A stretch of DNA of 64,000 bases from Neostapfia colusana (lineage: Eukaryota > Streptophyta > Magnoliopsida > Poales > Poaceae), in NCBI GenBank assembly GCA_030760725.1, contig JASWHV010000008.1, positions 55,589,671 through 55,653,670 of the forward strand, read 5' to 3'. Made by a program: the position numbers and the translations under genes. This document shows, piece by piece, positions 43,962 through 54,403 of the stretch; within the stretch, counting starts at the first letter, position 1, and every line of letters starts with the position of its first letter. Under the pieces are notes generated by a model. It saw only the letters and a list, made by a program, of their open reading frames with translations, was not told the DNA's origin and ran no database searches.

Positions 43962-45631
43962 TGTGAGACCTATGTGTGCTGAATACATTGGCTTTGATGA
44001 TAAAAGTTTTGAATACTACCAAAACACCTTTTTAACAAGGTCCGACTCTAGGTCCGAGCTCCTGCAAGGTCCTACGAAAGGTCCGACGTAAGGTCCGACT
44101 TGCTTTGTCTAGGTCTGACTTATTTTGGCTAGGTCCGACTTGTTTTTGCTAGCTCCAGTGCTAGGTCCGAATAGTTTTAGTAAGTTCCGTGCTAGGTCCG
44201 ACTAAGCTTTAGTAAGCTCCGGCGCTAGGTCCGACTAGCTTTGGTAAGCTCCGGTTCAAGGTCCGGTTAGCTTTGGTAAGGTTCGGAGCTTGATTGCAAT
44301 GGTTCTGCTTTTAACTTGCAATGTTTTGAACTTGCTTTACTCTTATGGAAAGTTTGCTCAGTATTATTTTACTATGTTTTTGGTGTGTTTTGATGGTTAT
44401 GGCTGATATCATTTTGCTATGGTTTACAACATGCTTATGTGAGATGCTCACGTAAGAAGTTGTAGTTTCAGAACTAACGAGAGTCAAGTCGAGGACTTGT
44501 GCTCGGAAGTATTGATTGTTTATTCATGTGCAGGTGTTGCTTGAGTTCAAGACATGGCTGGTGACAGGATCCATTGAACTAGTCTTAGGGAGAAGATGAG
44601 GTTCAACAACCAAGTTCGGGAGGAATTGTGGTTGAGTTGATCGGGAGGTTGTGCAGTATGTTTCAATCAAGAACAATGCATATGAAGGTATCTTGGACGT
44701 CGTTGGAAGATGTTTCCACGTGTGCAAGGAGTGCATGGAAGTGGCTGCATGGTTCCAAGGCGTGATGAAGAGTTTTGGACGTAAAGAATTGGTCGGAAAG
44801 GTTTGACTCAAATATGAAAAGTTTTGAGTTGGTTATGATAGGATTTCATGTGTGACACGAATTTGAGTTGTTTTAGGAATGTGGGATACGTTCCTAAGGT
44901 GTTTGGAAGTCTTAAGATTGCTTCTATCTGCGAATAGAAGAGTCTTGAGCAGTTTTGGAAAGTTACAGTTTGAATCCAAGTAGGAGTAGGAGTCCTAGTT
45001 TGAATTGGGATTGCCTTAGGGCTGGTTATATAAGCAAGGGAGGCCAGAGATCGTGGAGCACGAATTTGGGGCTGTTCCTTTTGTGTTTTGATAAATAAAA
45101 TTTGTATTCTAAAGGAACTTTTGTGCCTTGTTCGTCCGACTTGTTTCAGACATGTTTTTCTCGTCGAGTTTCTGTTCAGCACGACCTTGCTTCGGTGGTT
45201 TTATCATAACTCGAGTTTTACAGATCCAATTGGTGTGATTCTTTTTGGGTTGTCTTCACAATTTGATTATCTATCATATGTGAAAATTTCACGGTCATTT
45301 AATTTGTGGTTTCTGATCTACACGAGTTTCTTTTCAGTATTCCAGAACTGTTTTTCTCGCGTAGGACAGATTGACCTTTGTTCGATCTTTCAGTCGTAAC
45401 TTGAGTTTCTCTCAACGGATTTTCATGATTCTTGTTGTTACGTCTTCGTGACTTGATTCTCTACAATATATACTAGTTTTGTCATAGTTGGACACGTTTA
45501 GATTAGTCGCACACACGGTTTCTTTAACAGATCAGTTTTCTGCTGAGGGGTGTTTTGTTGCTTCCGCTGAAAAGTTTTTATCTACCATTCACCCCCCTCT
45601 GGTAGCTTTATACGTGTACTTTGATACTACA
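43962..45631 (+). mobile_element. Solo LTR of the C1 family inside S-B
   Basis: 1670 bp from TGTGAGACCTATGTGTGCTG to TACTTTGATACTACA, flanked by the exact 5-bp duplication CAATC (43957-43961 and 45632-45636). It is collinear with the C1 5' LTR in opposite orientation, with the same tandem array (44036-44290), TATATAA box (45027-45033) and CACCCCCCTCTGG end. A solo LTR arises by recombination between the two LTRs of a full insertion. Confidence 0.95.
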
Positions 45632-45636
45632 CAATC

Positions 45637-46070
45637 CACGGACTGGAGCCATAAGGAGTGCGAAATCCTTCCCCGTGCTTTGTTGCTCAAGTTTCGCCTT
45701 CGATTTCATCACATTTGGAGATTTGAAGAGGTATTCTTGACCCAACAAAAAATCTTTCCTTTTCTTCATTCTTAGGTCTTATGCTAGAAACCTCTTCACA
45801 AATGTTGTTCCTAATGTCATGGCGATCGTATCCTAGGATTATTGAGACTTGATTCAAAGTTTCTGCGAAAAATTGTTAGGGTTAGGGTTCTTCCTGTGCA
45901 ACCCGGACTAGTCCGGTTTCTGGGCGGACAAGTCCGTTATCGGGCGGACTAGTCCGGCCCCTTAACGAACAAGTCTGGTTTACACAGGACAAACCCCAAC
46001 TTTAGCCATTTTTGAATTCTTTCACAATATTCCACTTCCTTGACCTCTTATCTCTTGTTTCTCAGGCAAT
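45637..46070 (+). other. S-B region upstream of the post-pol ORF
   Basis: Continues the S-B sequence after the solo LTR. It contains four more palindromes (45901-45978) and ends with TCTCTTGTTTCTCAG, a strong splice-acceptor-like string five bases before the ORF start codon. No coding sequence is evident. Confidence 0.6.
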
Positions 46071-47856
46071 ATGTTGGACTCCGACCAAAGCTCTCCTCTT
46101 GCAAGTCCCGCGGCCGAGGAGGCTCGACAAGCCCTCCATCGGCGCATTGCCAAAGAGAGGGCGGCAAAGGAAGCCCAAGCGGCTAAGGATGTTGTCAGTT
46201 GAGAGGCAAGAACAAAGAAGAGACATGATCTCGAAGAGGAGGCACAGATTGCCAAAGCCGTGGAAGAATCCTTGGCGGATCAACGGAAGAAGAAAAGGGC
46301 CGAACGTGAAGCCCATAGCTCCTAGGCTGCTAGTGCATAGAGCCCAAGAGGAAGAAGCTGGTCACTTTGGGAGAGAAAGAGCAGGAAAAAGAGAAGGAGA
46401 AAGAACCCGAGGGTAGGGTTCTCCGTGACCCGAAGAAAGGCAAGGCTCCACTTCCTGAGGACCCCAAAAACAAAAAGGCAACTGGCAAGGCACCGCCAAA
46501 GAGGGCAGGAGACATAGTAATCAGGGAGAAGGGGCAACCGAAGCCCATCAGTCCCCTGAAGATGGATGCCCCTGCTAGAGATCCAAACCGGCAGCCCAAC
46601 AATGCGGCATATGTGTTCAAAGTAAAAGGTGCTGAAAAAGCGAGAAGGCTGAGAATGGATAAGGTCTTTGATTATGAGAAGCACACAGCCGACCCTAGGT
46701 TTTGGTGTCATTTCCATTGCGACTACTACCGCCTAGTTTACTTGAAGATGAAGACTCCAGTCGCTCAAGCACAATGGGTGGATTGGGACTACATGGACAA
46801 GAGGAAGCATAAGGCTTTTGATGCCGTAATTAAAGCCGTAGAGCGCCATGGGATCAATAAAATCATGAGCTTCAAGTATGATTGGAACATCAAAGTGATT
46901 GTGCAGTTTTACACCACCGTGTACTTCTCCACCTACGGTGACCGGAAAATCACTTGGATGACTCATGGAGAGCAGTACTCAGTCATATATGAGAGGTTTG
47001 CTCAGATACTTAGCCTTGAGAAACACCTGGACCATGAGATCATCATTTCCAACCTCAAGGCAGTGGATAGGGATCATCTTGACTACATGTATCCTAGTCA
47101 TGTTCCCTATGAGTCCGGGCTTCCTACATCAAGCCATTCTATAGCATCGTCAAGCGGATTTTGAGGGGAATTATTGCCCCTAAGGATGGAGATGCAGGAG
47201 TGATTCAAGGAACCTTAAGACATCTCCTCCCGTTGATTGATGGTGAAGAGAAGTTCAACCTCGTTGAACACATTTATGATGACATCTTCAACATCTCTCA
47301 CACTCCCAACCGCTCATGCGGGTATGCACCATATATCATGTGCTTAATTGAGAAGGTGTCGAGGCTTGTCTTTGTAAAGGATGTGACTCATCGACCTCTC
47401 CATCCTCAGCTACCCCCAATTGTGCCAGAACCTTCCAGAAAGAAGAATGCTCAACCTCCTTCCAGCTCAGCGGGTCCTCCTAGATCAATAGCTCCTTCAT
47501 CACCTCCTCCTCCACAGTCGATGAGCGGATTCTTCAAGTGCTTCAACGTGCTCTTCGCCTTCTGTCGGCGTGTGGAGGTCCGGACTCGACGCATGGAGAG
47601 GCGTCAGGAGAAGTACCTCAAGGTTGTGTGTGACAAGCTTGAGGTGCCCATGTCGCCTCATGAGGAGAGTGATGGAGAGCCCACTTCTTATCTAGAGTTC
47701 ACCGCTGATGAGCTCGCCCAATTCAGGGAAGATGGAAGCTCTTCCAAGGGCGTTCCTCCATCCACCGCCGTTGACGATGAGGAAGATGATACGGAGGCCA
47801 CAGAGAGCTATGAATATGATGATGAAGAAGAAGATGATGAAGATGACGAGTAGACT
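46071..47856 (+). pseudogene. S-B post-pol ORF (env-like position), broken
   Basis: ATG 46071 follows a TTTCTCAG acceptor-like site. The N-terminal 80 residues are charged and Ala-rich (EEARQALHRRIAKERAAKEA, coiled-coil type) with stops at 46200-46202 and 46323-46325. The main block, in another frame (from about 46367), has TADPRFWCHFHCDYYRLVYL, WNIKVIVQFYTTVYFS and ITWMTHGEQYSVIYERFAQI. After a shift near 47128 come APKDGDAGVIQGTLRHL, NISHTPNRSCGYAPYIMCL, a Pro/Ser-rich linker, a basic segment (RRVEVRTRRMERRQEKYL), and an acidic Asp/Glu tail. It corresponds block for block to S-A 18842-20237. No membrane segment supports an envelope role. Function unknown. Confidence 0.75.
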
Positions 47857-48255
47857 TAGGTGTATCTTCTTCCTTTTTTCCCTTTTTGGTGCCTTGATGC
47901 CAAAGGGGGAGAGGTGGAAGAGGATGTCTCTTTTATCATCTTCTAGTCATTAATAGATCCTTGGACATGACTATCTATGTTTTATGCATTGTGTCTCTCT
48001 CGTGTAAGACTATGTGTGGATCGTATGCTTATGTTTGATCTTGTAGCTTATATTTGATCATTTTTCCCTATGCTATGTTTTATTGTCTTATCACATTTTT
48101 GAGCACAACACGTAGGCACCCCACCATAACATGTGAATGTATGTCAACTCCCCTCTTTTACTGTTGCATACATCCAGGGGGAGTTATGCATACACACACT
48201 TGTTATGAAAATCAAATGTTTATCTCTTATGTTGAAACTTAATGTGTTGTCATCA

Positions 48256-48275
48256 ATCACCAAAAAGGGGGAGAT
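48256..48275 (+). other. S-B polypurine tract
   Basis: CACCAAAAAGGGGGAGAT precedes the LTR start TGTAAGTGC, identical to the S-A tract. Confidence 0.94.
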
Positions 48276-49921
48276 TGTAAGTGCATCTAGCTATCCCCGT
48301 GGGTTTTAAGTGATTGATGATGACAATTAAGAGACTAATGAGCTAAGATGATCATAAGCATAGGATATTTCCAAGGTGGACAACTAAACTCTCAAAAAGG
48401 AAAAGGATGAAGAACGATGTCGAAGACTCGTAGAGTAGAAGTTAGGATTTCATTTGAGTCTTTAGTAGGATAGCCGTGTAAGAGTGAGAGTGTGTGTGTC
48501 AAGTGCATTTAGATTATAGAAGAAAGCTCAAAACGTTAGAAGTGTCGAATCCTTAGTGGACAGTGCTAGTGAGGTAAACTCAGGTAGGCCGGACTTGTTC
48601 GGGCCAAAGGTCGGACTAGTCAGGATGTCCTACGGCTTAGTCCGTTTTGGGGCAGACTAAGAGTTCCTGATTGAGTCCGGACTTTTCTGTTGGGAACGGA
48701 CTAGTCCGGTTCTCTCTTGGTGAGAGTGTTTTGAGACTAAGTCCTGGTAGACCAGACTTGTCCGCCTTAGTGGCCGGACTAGTCCGAGCTAGCAAGACTA
48801 GTCCATTTTCACTCGGACAAAGAGTCCCTGTGTGAGTTTGGACTAGTCCGTTCTGAGGCGGACTAGTCCATATGGTTGTGAGATGAGAGCTCCCACGGCT
48901 ATGTTGGTGGACCGGACTTGTCCGCCTAGGTGGCCGGACTAGTCCGGGTCCTCCAGACTTGTCCGTTCTCACCCAGACAAAGAGTTCCTGTGTGAGATCG
49001 AACTAGTCCATTGTGAGGCGGACTAGTCCGAAGGTTTGTGAACATTTGAAATTTGAACGTTGGGGAGTAGGTGGCTTTGTGACGTCAGTGGTCTCCATGG
49101 ACCGGACTAGTCCGGACTTTGGTTGGTGGCAACGGTTGGCTGTCAGGACTTCTATAAAAGGAGATGCCCCGACTTCATTTAGACACCCCTGGAACCCTAG
49201 CGCCGCCACAGTCATTCTAGAGCCTCTCTAAGCCTTCTCTATTGCCAACTCACACTCTAGAACCAATTCTTGAGTGGATTTGGGTGTGTGAGGAGAGAAG
49301 AAGGAAGAACTTCATGTTTTAGGCTCTTGGAGTGATCTCGTGCACTTGGTTGAGTCTTTGTGATCTGTAGCTTTTGAGATTCGTGAAGCTTTGTGGACGT
49401 GTTCAAGTGGGATCCTCAGATTATGAGCATCCCCAAAATTTTGTAAGTTCACCCTTGAGATAGTGGAAGAACCGGATTGGCCTTAGTGGCGACTTGGTGA
49501 GGAAAGGGTTGTTAAAACCGGTCCTTTGTGGACTCTCAACAGGGACATAGATTCTTGAGTGGAATCTAACCTCGAGAAAAATCTCAGTGTCTCTCGTCTA
49601 TTTACATTTCCTTGAACGTCAAAATTGCTTAGGGTTTGTTTTAATTATTTTGCTATTATAGTATTCATCGTTACAATATTGAAATCCACTTCTATACTCT
49701 GTCACACTTGTTATATTAGATTGCTAGATAGCTTATCCGCATTTCGTTGAACTAAAATCTGAAGAAAAACCTATAAAAATTAAGTTTTAGGTCTTTTTCA
49801 GCAGGCTGACCAGACTAGTCCGCTCCTGAGCCAGACTAGTTAGGCCCCTATGTTCTAATCTTGTTTAATTAAGTCATTTCAGGTATTTTAGCCTATTCAC
49901 CCCCTCTCTAGGCAACTTTCA
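48276..49921 (+). repeat. S-B 3' LTR (1.65 kb)
   Basis: Starts TGTAAGTGCATCTAGC and ends CCCCCTCTCTAGGCAACTTTCA. The palindrome cluster is at about 48595-49040 with further copies at 49098 and 49808. The promoter region follows, then a presumed R/U5. Related to, but a different subfamily from, the S-A LTR. Confidence 0.94.
49153..49160 (+). promoter_or_regulatory. S-B LTR TATA box
   Basis: TATAAAAG in CTTCTATAAAAGGAGATGCC, about 40 bases upstream of AACCCTAGCGCCGCCAC, an element also present in the S-A LTR. Likely U3/R boundary. Confidence 0.75.
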
Positions 49922-49926
49922 GTGCT

Positions 49927-50554
49927 GCTTCATCTCTATGTGTACGTGTGATCCCTGTTTTTCCTCTGTTTGTGTGTATATAATTTTCCTCTGTTTTTTC
50001 TTCAAGTAAAGACCGCCTGCGAAAACTTTTTGAATAATTGGTAAACTCATGAGGCGTGTATGAGGCCACTAGTGAAATCGAGTGAAGCGATCGATGCGAT
50101 TTCTTTTGAGTGCACAAATTGCATACATGCGATATCTATTATAATTATTAGGAGATAAAAACAATATTACAGAACAAGAAAAGAAAACAAGTAATTCTAC
50201 TATGGTTGTGCGGAGAAGACGATCGTGCGGGTATGTATTTATATCGATCATCGTTTGGTGGCTTTGAATTGAATTCAAAGGGGTACTACGCGAGTTCCCC
50301 TCGGTAACTGAAAAAGCGCGCACGCCTAGATGCTTTAGCCGCCTGTATTAATGGCCAATATTGCAGGCGGCTCCTACTCTACGGTCCGCCTATATCCTGC
50401 GATCGTTGCCATTCGCGCGCAAAATTGAAAGCGATCCGACCTCTCCTTCTCCGCACCATTATAACATGCACCTTCCCCTTCTCTGCATCACCATCATAGT
50501 CTTCCTCTTCCCTCTAGTCTTCATCTTCCTCGCCGCACCGTAGCCCAAGTCTCA
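49927..50554 (+). other. CACTA-A sequence upstream of its second gene
   Basis: Non-coding. It contains subterminal motifs (ACCGCCTGCGAAAAC near 50010; GCCGCCTGTATTAATGGCC near 50340) and a possible TATA box (ATTATAAC, near 50458) about 95 bases before the ATG. Confidence 0.55.
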
Positions 50555-51124
50555 ATGGCACCACCGAAGCGCGTCCGACCATGCTCTCCACTCACCGTGT
50601 ATCCGTCCCCGGTTCCAACCGCACCTCCGTCCCTGGCTCCAACAGCGCCTCCATCCCCGGCTCCAACCGCGACTCCGTCCCCGGTTCCAACCACGCCTCC
50701 GTCCCTGGCTCCAACAACACCTCCATCCGCGGCTCCAACGGCGCCTCCGTCCCCGGCTCCAACCGCACGTCCGCTGCCTTCCTGGGTGGAAGAGAGAGTG
50801 TACCTGCTTGAGAAAATTACTTTCCTAGAGAAGAGTTTGGTTGCCCTCAGGGCAAAGGATGACCTTACACTGTTGCGCTGGTAGATGGCGAAGGATGTAT
50901 TTAACAGTACATCTGATGCCTTGCAGCTTTTGGGTCTTGGTCCCCTTCCAGAATGTACTGGAATGGACACCATAGGCCACTACCTCTTCGGGTTAAGCGC
51001 AGTGGACGGTCGTCTTGACGTGATGCGGGAGACGGTCGGTGAGGTGCTTGGGGTGGAAGGCAGTAGGAAGTTGGTGGAGTCGATCGCCGACAAGTGTGGG
51101 GTTCCTCCGTCATCGGAGGACTAG
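50555..51124 (+). CDS. Second gene of CACTA-A: Pro-rich repeat protein (internal TAG)
   Basis: The ATG at 50555 opens a frame with a basic start (MAPPKRVRP), seven tandem 8-residue repeats of the type PAPTAPPS (24-bp units, 50611-50778), then a Leu/Glu-rich segment (WVEERVYLLEKITFLEKSL) able to form a short coiled coil. An in-frame TAG (50882-50884) is followed at once by ATG and a further 79 codons ending KCGVPPSSED. The two parts look like one 189-residue protein with a stop, or two adjacent products. CACTA elements usually carry a TNPA-like second gene here, but no similarity to TNPA can be claimed. Not recognised. Confidence 0.55.
50611..50778 (+). repeat. Seven 24-bp coding repeats
   Basis: Theme GGCTCCAACCGCGCCTCC plus GTCCCC. 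They keep frame and encode Pro/Ala/Thr/Ser octapeptides. Individual units differ by one to four bases. Confidence 0.9.
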
Positions 51125-51571
51125 GCGATTGTCTGTTGTTTTCTTTTGTTGTTTGTAAAAATGTAATTTTTAATGAATGTTTGTTTGATGATGAATGTTT
51201 GTTATCGATTATCAGATTATTTGTTGTATTTTTGTTTGATGCTAAATGTGGTTGATGTATACTGGGCCGCGAAGTTTCGTGGTTTTGAATTGAATTCAAA
51301 GGCGCGTTCGATCGGTAACCGCAAAGATCGCGCACGCCTGGTCGTTTCAGCAGCCTGTATTAATGGTCAATATTGCACGTGGCTCCTACTCCACGGTCCG
51401 CGTGTGAAAATTGATATGTTTACATAGGTGGTTTGCCTTTGTGAGCCGTATGTGATGTTCATTCATCACAGGTGGATATTAATTCATTCGACATCAAAGG
51501 CGTATTTTTTCTGGACCGCCCGGGTCTGAAAAACGAGGCGCCTGTGATAATGGGGTTTTTAATATTGTAAG

Positions 51572-52531
51572 TTATAGAAAAGAAATCAAATTTGACTTTA
51601 AAATTATAAAGATAAGTTATTTCAGGTACCTATCGGGTACACACGGGTGAAAACAAAACCCGTATCCACGAGAAGTCGGGTCGAGTGCGGATTAGACCAG
51701 TGGCTGAAAAATGCCACTGCATCCGCACGGTGCAAAACCCGTCGGATACCCAAACCCGCGGTTGTAATTATCATCCCTAGAGGCCATGACCGTAAATGGG
51801 CTAGAGAAGTTACCAAATGGGTTGAAACTAATTTTAAATTATAGTGAGGATTGTGGACCGGTGTGAATTGGGCTGGTTTTTATTTAGTTTAGTTTGATTT
51901 GGATAGGAGCATTTATAGGGTGGTTTCGATCAGGTTTTTGTGCAACGATATGATGTTTTGGTTTGGAGTTTGGGCTGCAGCCCATTAGCAGGTTAACTTT
52001 CGGCCCAAGGCTTTGACACACATGTGCTTTATCGTGTCATGCCAGCCCAATTAACCTGGTTAGCCCTACCATGCCATCATATTTCTTTGTTTATATATAA
52101 ACAAAATGTTACAAAAAATGTGCTCCAATTGGGTTTGAACCTAAGACCTCATATTATAGATGTAAGCAATCATCCAATATACCATATTCACTCACTTGTT
52201 CTTTTAAAAACAATAAATTTTGTTAACATAGATTTATCCGTGTTTTGCCATAAGGACCGAACCATATTGAATAATATATTTTTAGCCTATTCCCGCCTGG
52301 TCGTGGTGTCAAGACCGAGCATATAATCATAAAGCACAACGTTAATTCTGACAAAAGCTTTCTTTTCAAGCCAGGACGGAACACAAAGTGGTTGCCTTTC
52401 TTTTTGTTTCAGTGCTTGAGCGACAAGGCAATAGATACCGGTTTAGAGTGGGTTTGTCAATCAATTAATGATAATAGAGCTCTTTTACCATTTTTGTGTG
52501 GTACCATCGATACAAAGTACTAAACTTTTGG
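51572..52531. other. Intergenic sequence, no gene seen
   Basis: About 960 bases, moderately AT-rich, without recognisable coding, LTR or TIR structure. A GGGTTTGAACC string near 52131 resembles a tRNA B box, but no tRNA fold or A box is evident. Confidence 0.5.
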
Positions 52532-52533
52532 TA

Positions 52534-52618
52534 CTCCTTCAGTTTTGAATTATTTAATATTAATTAGTTCAATTTTGAACTAATAAGCATCAAATAATTT
52601 GAAACGGCCAGAGAGGAG
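52534..52618. mobile_element. Stowaway-like MITE (85 bp)
   Basis: CTCCTTCAGTTTTGAATTAT at the left and its imperfect complement ending GGCCAGAGAGGAG at the right, almost entirely hairpin, flanked by TA on both sides. TA target sites and CTCC termini define Stowaway (Tc1/mariner). Confidence 0.8.
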
Positions 52619-52679
52619 TATCGCTCAAATTATAGTTTTGGTACCATATGTTAGGTTTCACTACAGGAATCACGACAAT

Positions 52680-52960
52680 ATACGACGGCTAAAATTATTG
52701 ACGACGGTGCCGTCGTCAATAAACATATTGATGACGGCTAGAATCCACCGTCGTCAATAAGTCATCAATTGATGACGGTTGACCTGGAACCGTCGTCTAT
52801 AAGGTCTCGGGCCTTATAGACGACGGCCCACCGTCGACAATAAAGACTCTTGTTAACATGAACCGAAATTTGGGTCTGCCCAGACTTTATAGACGACGGT
52901 TAAACGGTACCATCGTCAATAAGAAGTTGTAGACGATGATACAAGTATACCGTCGTTTAT
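52680..52960 (+). repeat. CACTA-B subterminal repeats (GACGACGGT / ACCGTCGTC)
   Basis: More than ten copies of GACGACGG or its complement, often as ACCGTCGTCAATAA or TATAGACGACGG, in both orientations. These are expected transposase-binding sites. Confidence 0.88.
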
Positions 52961-53089
52961 AAGGCCCAATATAATCAGGCGGCGGCCGCCGCTCAGCTCG
53001 ATTTCTTCCTCACTCGCTGCCGCCACCGTTGCTTCGTCAGATCGCCGCCGCTTCATCGTATCGTCACCGCTGCCACCGCCGCCGCCGAC

Positions 53090-53765
53090 CGCCGTCATCC
53101 CGAGGTACGCCGCCTACCTCCCTCCTCCCCTTCTCTTCTCCCGACAGCCCGAGCACGCCACCAACCGCCATCATCCCGAGGTACACCGCCTAACTCCCTC
53201 CTCCCCTCCTCTTCTCCTGACAGCTCGCGCACGCCACCGACCGCCGTCATCCCGAGGTACACCGTCTACCTCCCTGTCAGATACCCAACGTGATCGAAGA
53301 AGGGCAGAACACGATCAAAAGTCCAATCACCAAAATCAGAGATGCCAAACAACGCCAATAGAGACTGCGGCACTCAGATTTTTCGCTGTGATCAACCTCT
53401 CCTTATTCACTCCATAATAGTGGTGGTACAGATTGGGGAATTTGGGGAAACAGGAGGGGAAGGGAGGAGAGGAAGGACTAGAGTTGGGGAAAGCGAGAAA
53501 TGAAATTCTGTTACAATGCCTGAACTCCAGAGGGGAGGATCTCTTTTATTCTCAGCCAGCCGATGACCGCGGGCTGCTGCGTCGGTTCTCTGCTTTGAAA
53601 CTGAGCTGTTCGATATCCTCTTCAAACCCGGCAACTGATCTAGACTTTCCAGTCCCGCGCTATTTCCAGCTCCTTGAATCAAACCGCTCCCGCCGGTGCT
53701 TTGTCTCGCTGTGGCTCATCAGGGATAGTAACACTCCCTCCTCCCCTGCTCTTTTCCCGACAGCT
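53090..53765 (+). repeat. ~75-bp tandem repeats, interrupted by a solo LTR
   Basis: Units with the theme GCCGTCATCCCGAGGTAC, CTCCCTCCTCCCCT and CCGACAGC start near 53090, 53165 and 53240. A fourth continues after the solo LTR at 53734. The LTR thus split one unit. Confidence 0.8.
53275..53733. mobile_element. 459-bp solo LTR with CTCCC duplication
   Basis: TGTCAGATACCCAACGTGAT to ATCAGGGATAGTAACA (TG...CA), flanked by exact CTCCC copies (53270-53274 and 53734-53738). Size and termini fit a small copia LTR. The family is not recognised. Confidence 0.85.
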
Positions 53766-53769
53766 CCTT

Positions 53770-54390
53770 GACAAGTATACCGTCGTTTATAAGGACCGAT
53801 ATACCCGGGTGGCGGCCGCCACTCGGCTCGATTTCTTCCTCACTCGCCACCGCCACCGTTGCTTCATCGGACCTCCGCCGCCATTGCTTCGTCGGACCGC
53901 CGCCGCCGGATGGACCCAGAGCGGCCTCGATCTCCCTGCCGAGGACTTCCTGCTCCACCAACAACCGCTCCCGGCTCCCCGGTGGCACCGTCGCCTCGAG
54001 TGCCTCGAACAGCACGGAGTAGTGATCCATGGCCACAGCCACCCGCCGGGGCAGCTCGTCGAAGCGGTCCAAGCCCCCACCTATCGGCTCCCTCTTGGCG
54101 ATGGTCACTACAGCCGGGGCCATTGCCTAGACCCACTTCAAGAAGGCGGCAAGCTCGTCCTGCCTTGACCCACATCAAGAAAGCCACTGCCACCGCTGCG
54201 AGGATGCCGCTGGTGTTGTCATTGCCGTTCTTGTTGTCATTGTTGGTGTCAGAGGACGAGTGGTGGAGTGAGCCGAGCATAGCAGTAGCCTTTCCTGCAG
54301 TGGCCAGCAGGAGCTTCTTCACCATGCGAGTCCGCAGCAGCGGCCTCAGACGGCCGTGGCGACTGGGGAGGAGCATGAGCGTGTAGAGAG
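53770..54390 (-). pseudogene. Coding-like GC-rich stretch in CACTA-B, possibly captured gene
   Basis: The minus strand reads KREPIGGGLDRFDELPRRVA, MDHYSVLFEALEATVPPG and LLVEQEVLGREIEAALGPSG, with the composition of a plant exon, and RMVKKLLLATAGKATAMLG in an upstream frame. The two frames are separated by a stop and shift near 54124. It continues into RRRSDEATVAVASEEEIE, which also occurs in the duplicated block at 52916-53098. I do not recognise the protein. CACTA elements are known to capture host gene pieces, so that is the working interpretation. Confidence 0.45.
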
Positions 54391-54403
54391 GGAGGGTGGT
54401 GTC

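Larger units (their letters stand above)
41667..49921 (+). mobile_element. S-B: Sirevirus with large internal deletion
   Basis: Bounded by TGTAAGTGCATCTAGGTATC at the left and CTCTAGGCAACTTTCA at the right, with an exact 5-bp target duplication GTGCT (41662-41666 and 49922-49926). The 5' LTR stops after 779 bases. The rest of that LTR, gag, protease, integrase and most of RT are gone, and pol resumes in the RT C-terminus. A post-pol ORF and a full 3' LTR follow. A C1-type solo LTR is inserted at 43962. Confidence 0.94.
50262..51401 (+). repeat. ~125-bp direct repeats flanking the second CACTA-A gene
   Basis: Bases 50262-50390 and 51281-51401 share TTTGAATTGAATTCAAAG, GCGCGCACGCCTxGxTxxTTT, AGCCTGTATTAATGGxCAAT and GGCTCCTACTCxACGGTCCG. 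They bracket the proline-rich gene closely. Confidence 0.8.
36176..51571 (+). mobile_element. CACTA-A: CACTA (En/Spm) transposon with TNP2, interrupted by S-B
   Basis: A decayed TNP2 transposase (38094-41486) and a second small gene (50555-51124) lie between regions rich in the subterminal motif CACCTGTGA...GCAGGCGGTTT and its complement (36176-36970, 37700-37760, 50010-50400, 51330-51560). Sirevirus S-B splits it at 41666/49922. The terminal CACTA pentamers were not found. The right end may be near 51571 (GGGGTTTTTAATATTGTAAG) with a changed terminus, and the left end is approximate. Removing S-B restores a continuous sequence. Confidence 0.75.
52659..54403 (+). mobile_element. CACTA-B: left part of a non-autonomous CACTA element
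   Basis: Begins CACTACAGGAATCACGACAA after TTT (a possible 3-bp target site) and is followed by a dense subterminal repeat array. No transposase is present. The body holds duplicated blocks, tandem repeats and coding-like GC-rich sequence. The right terminus is not seen; gypsy LTR E3 begins at 54404. The inserted 459-bp solo LTR is at 53275. Confidence 0.85.

Noticed and set aside
50521..50973. Gly/Val/Ala-rich antisense frame
   Set aside because: Mirror image of the 24-bp coding repeats of the plus-strand gene.
52120..52200. tRNA or SINE candidate with GGGTTTGAACC
   Set aside because: Only a B-box-like string. No A box, no cloverleaf, no poly-A tail or target duplication could be found.
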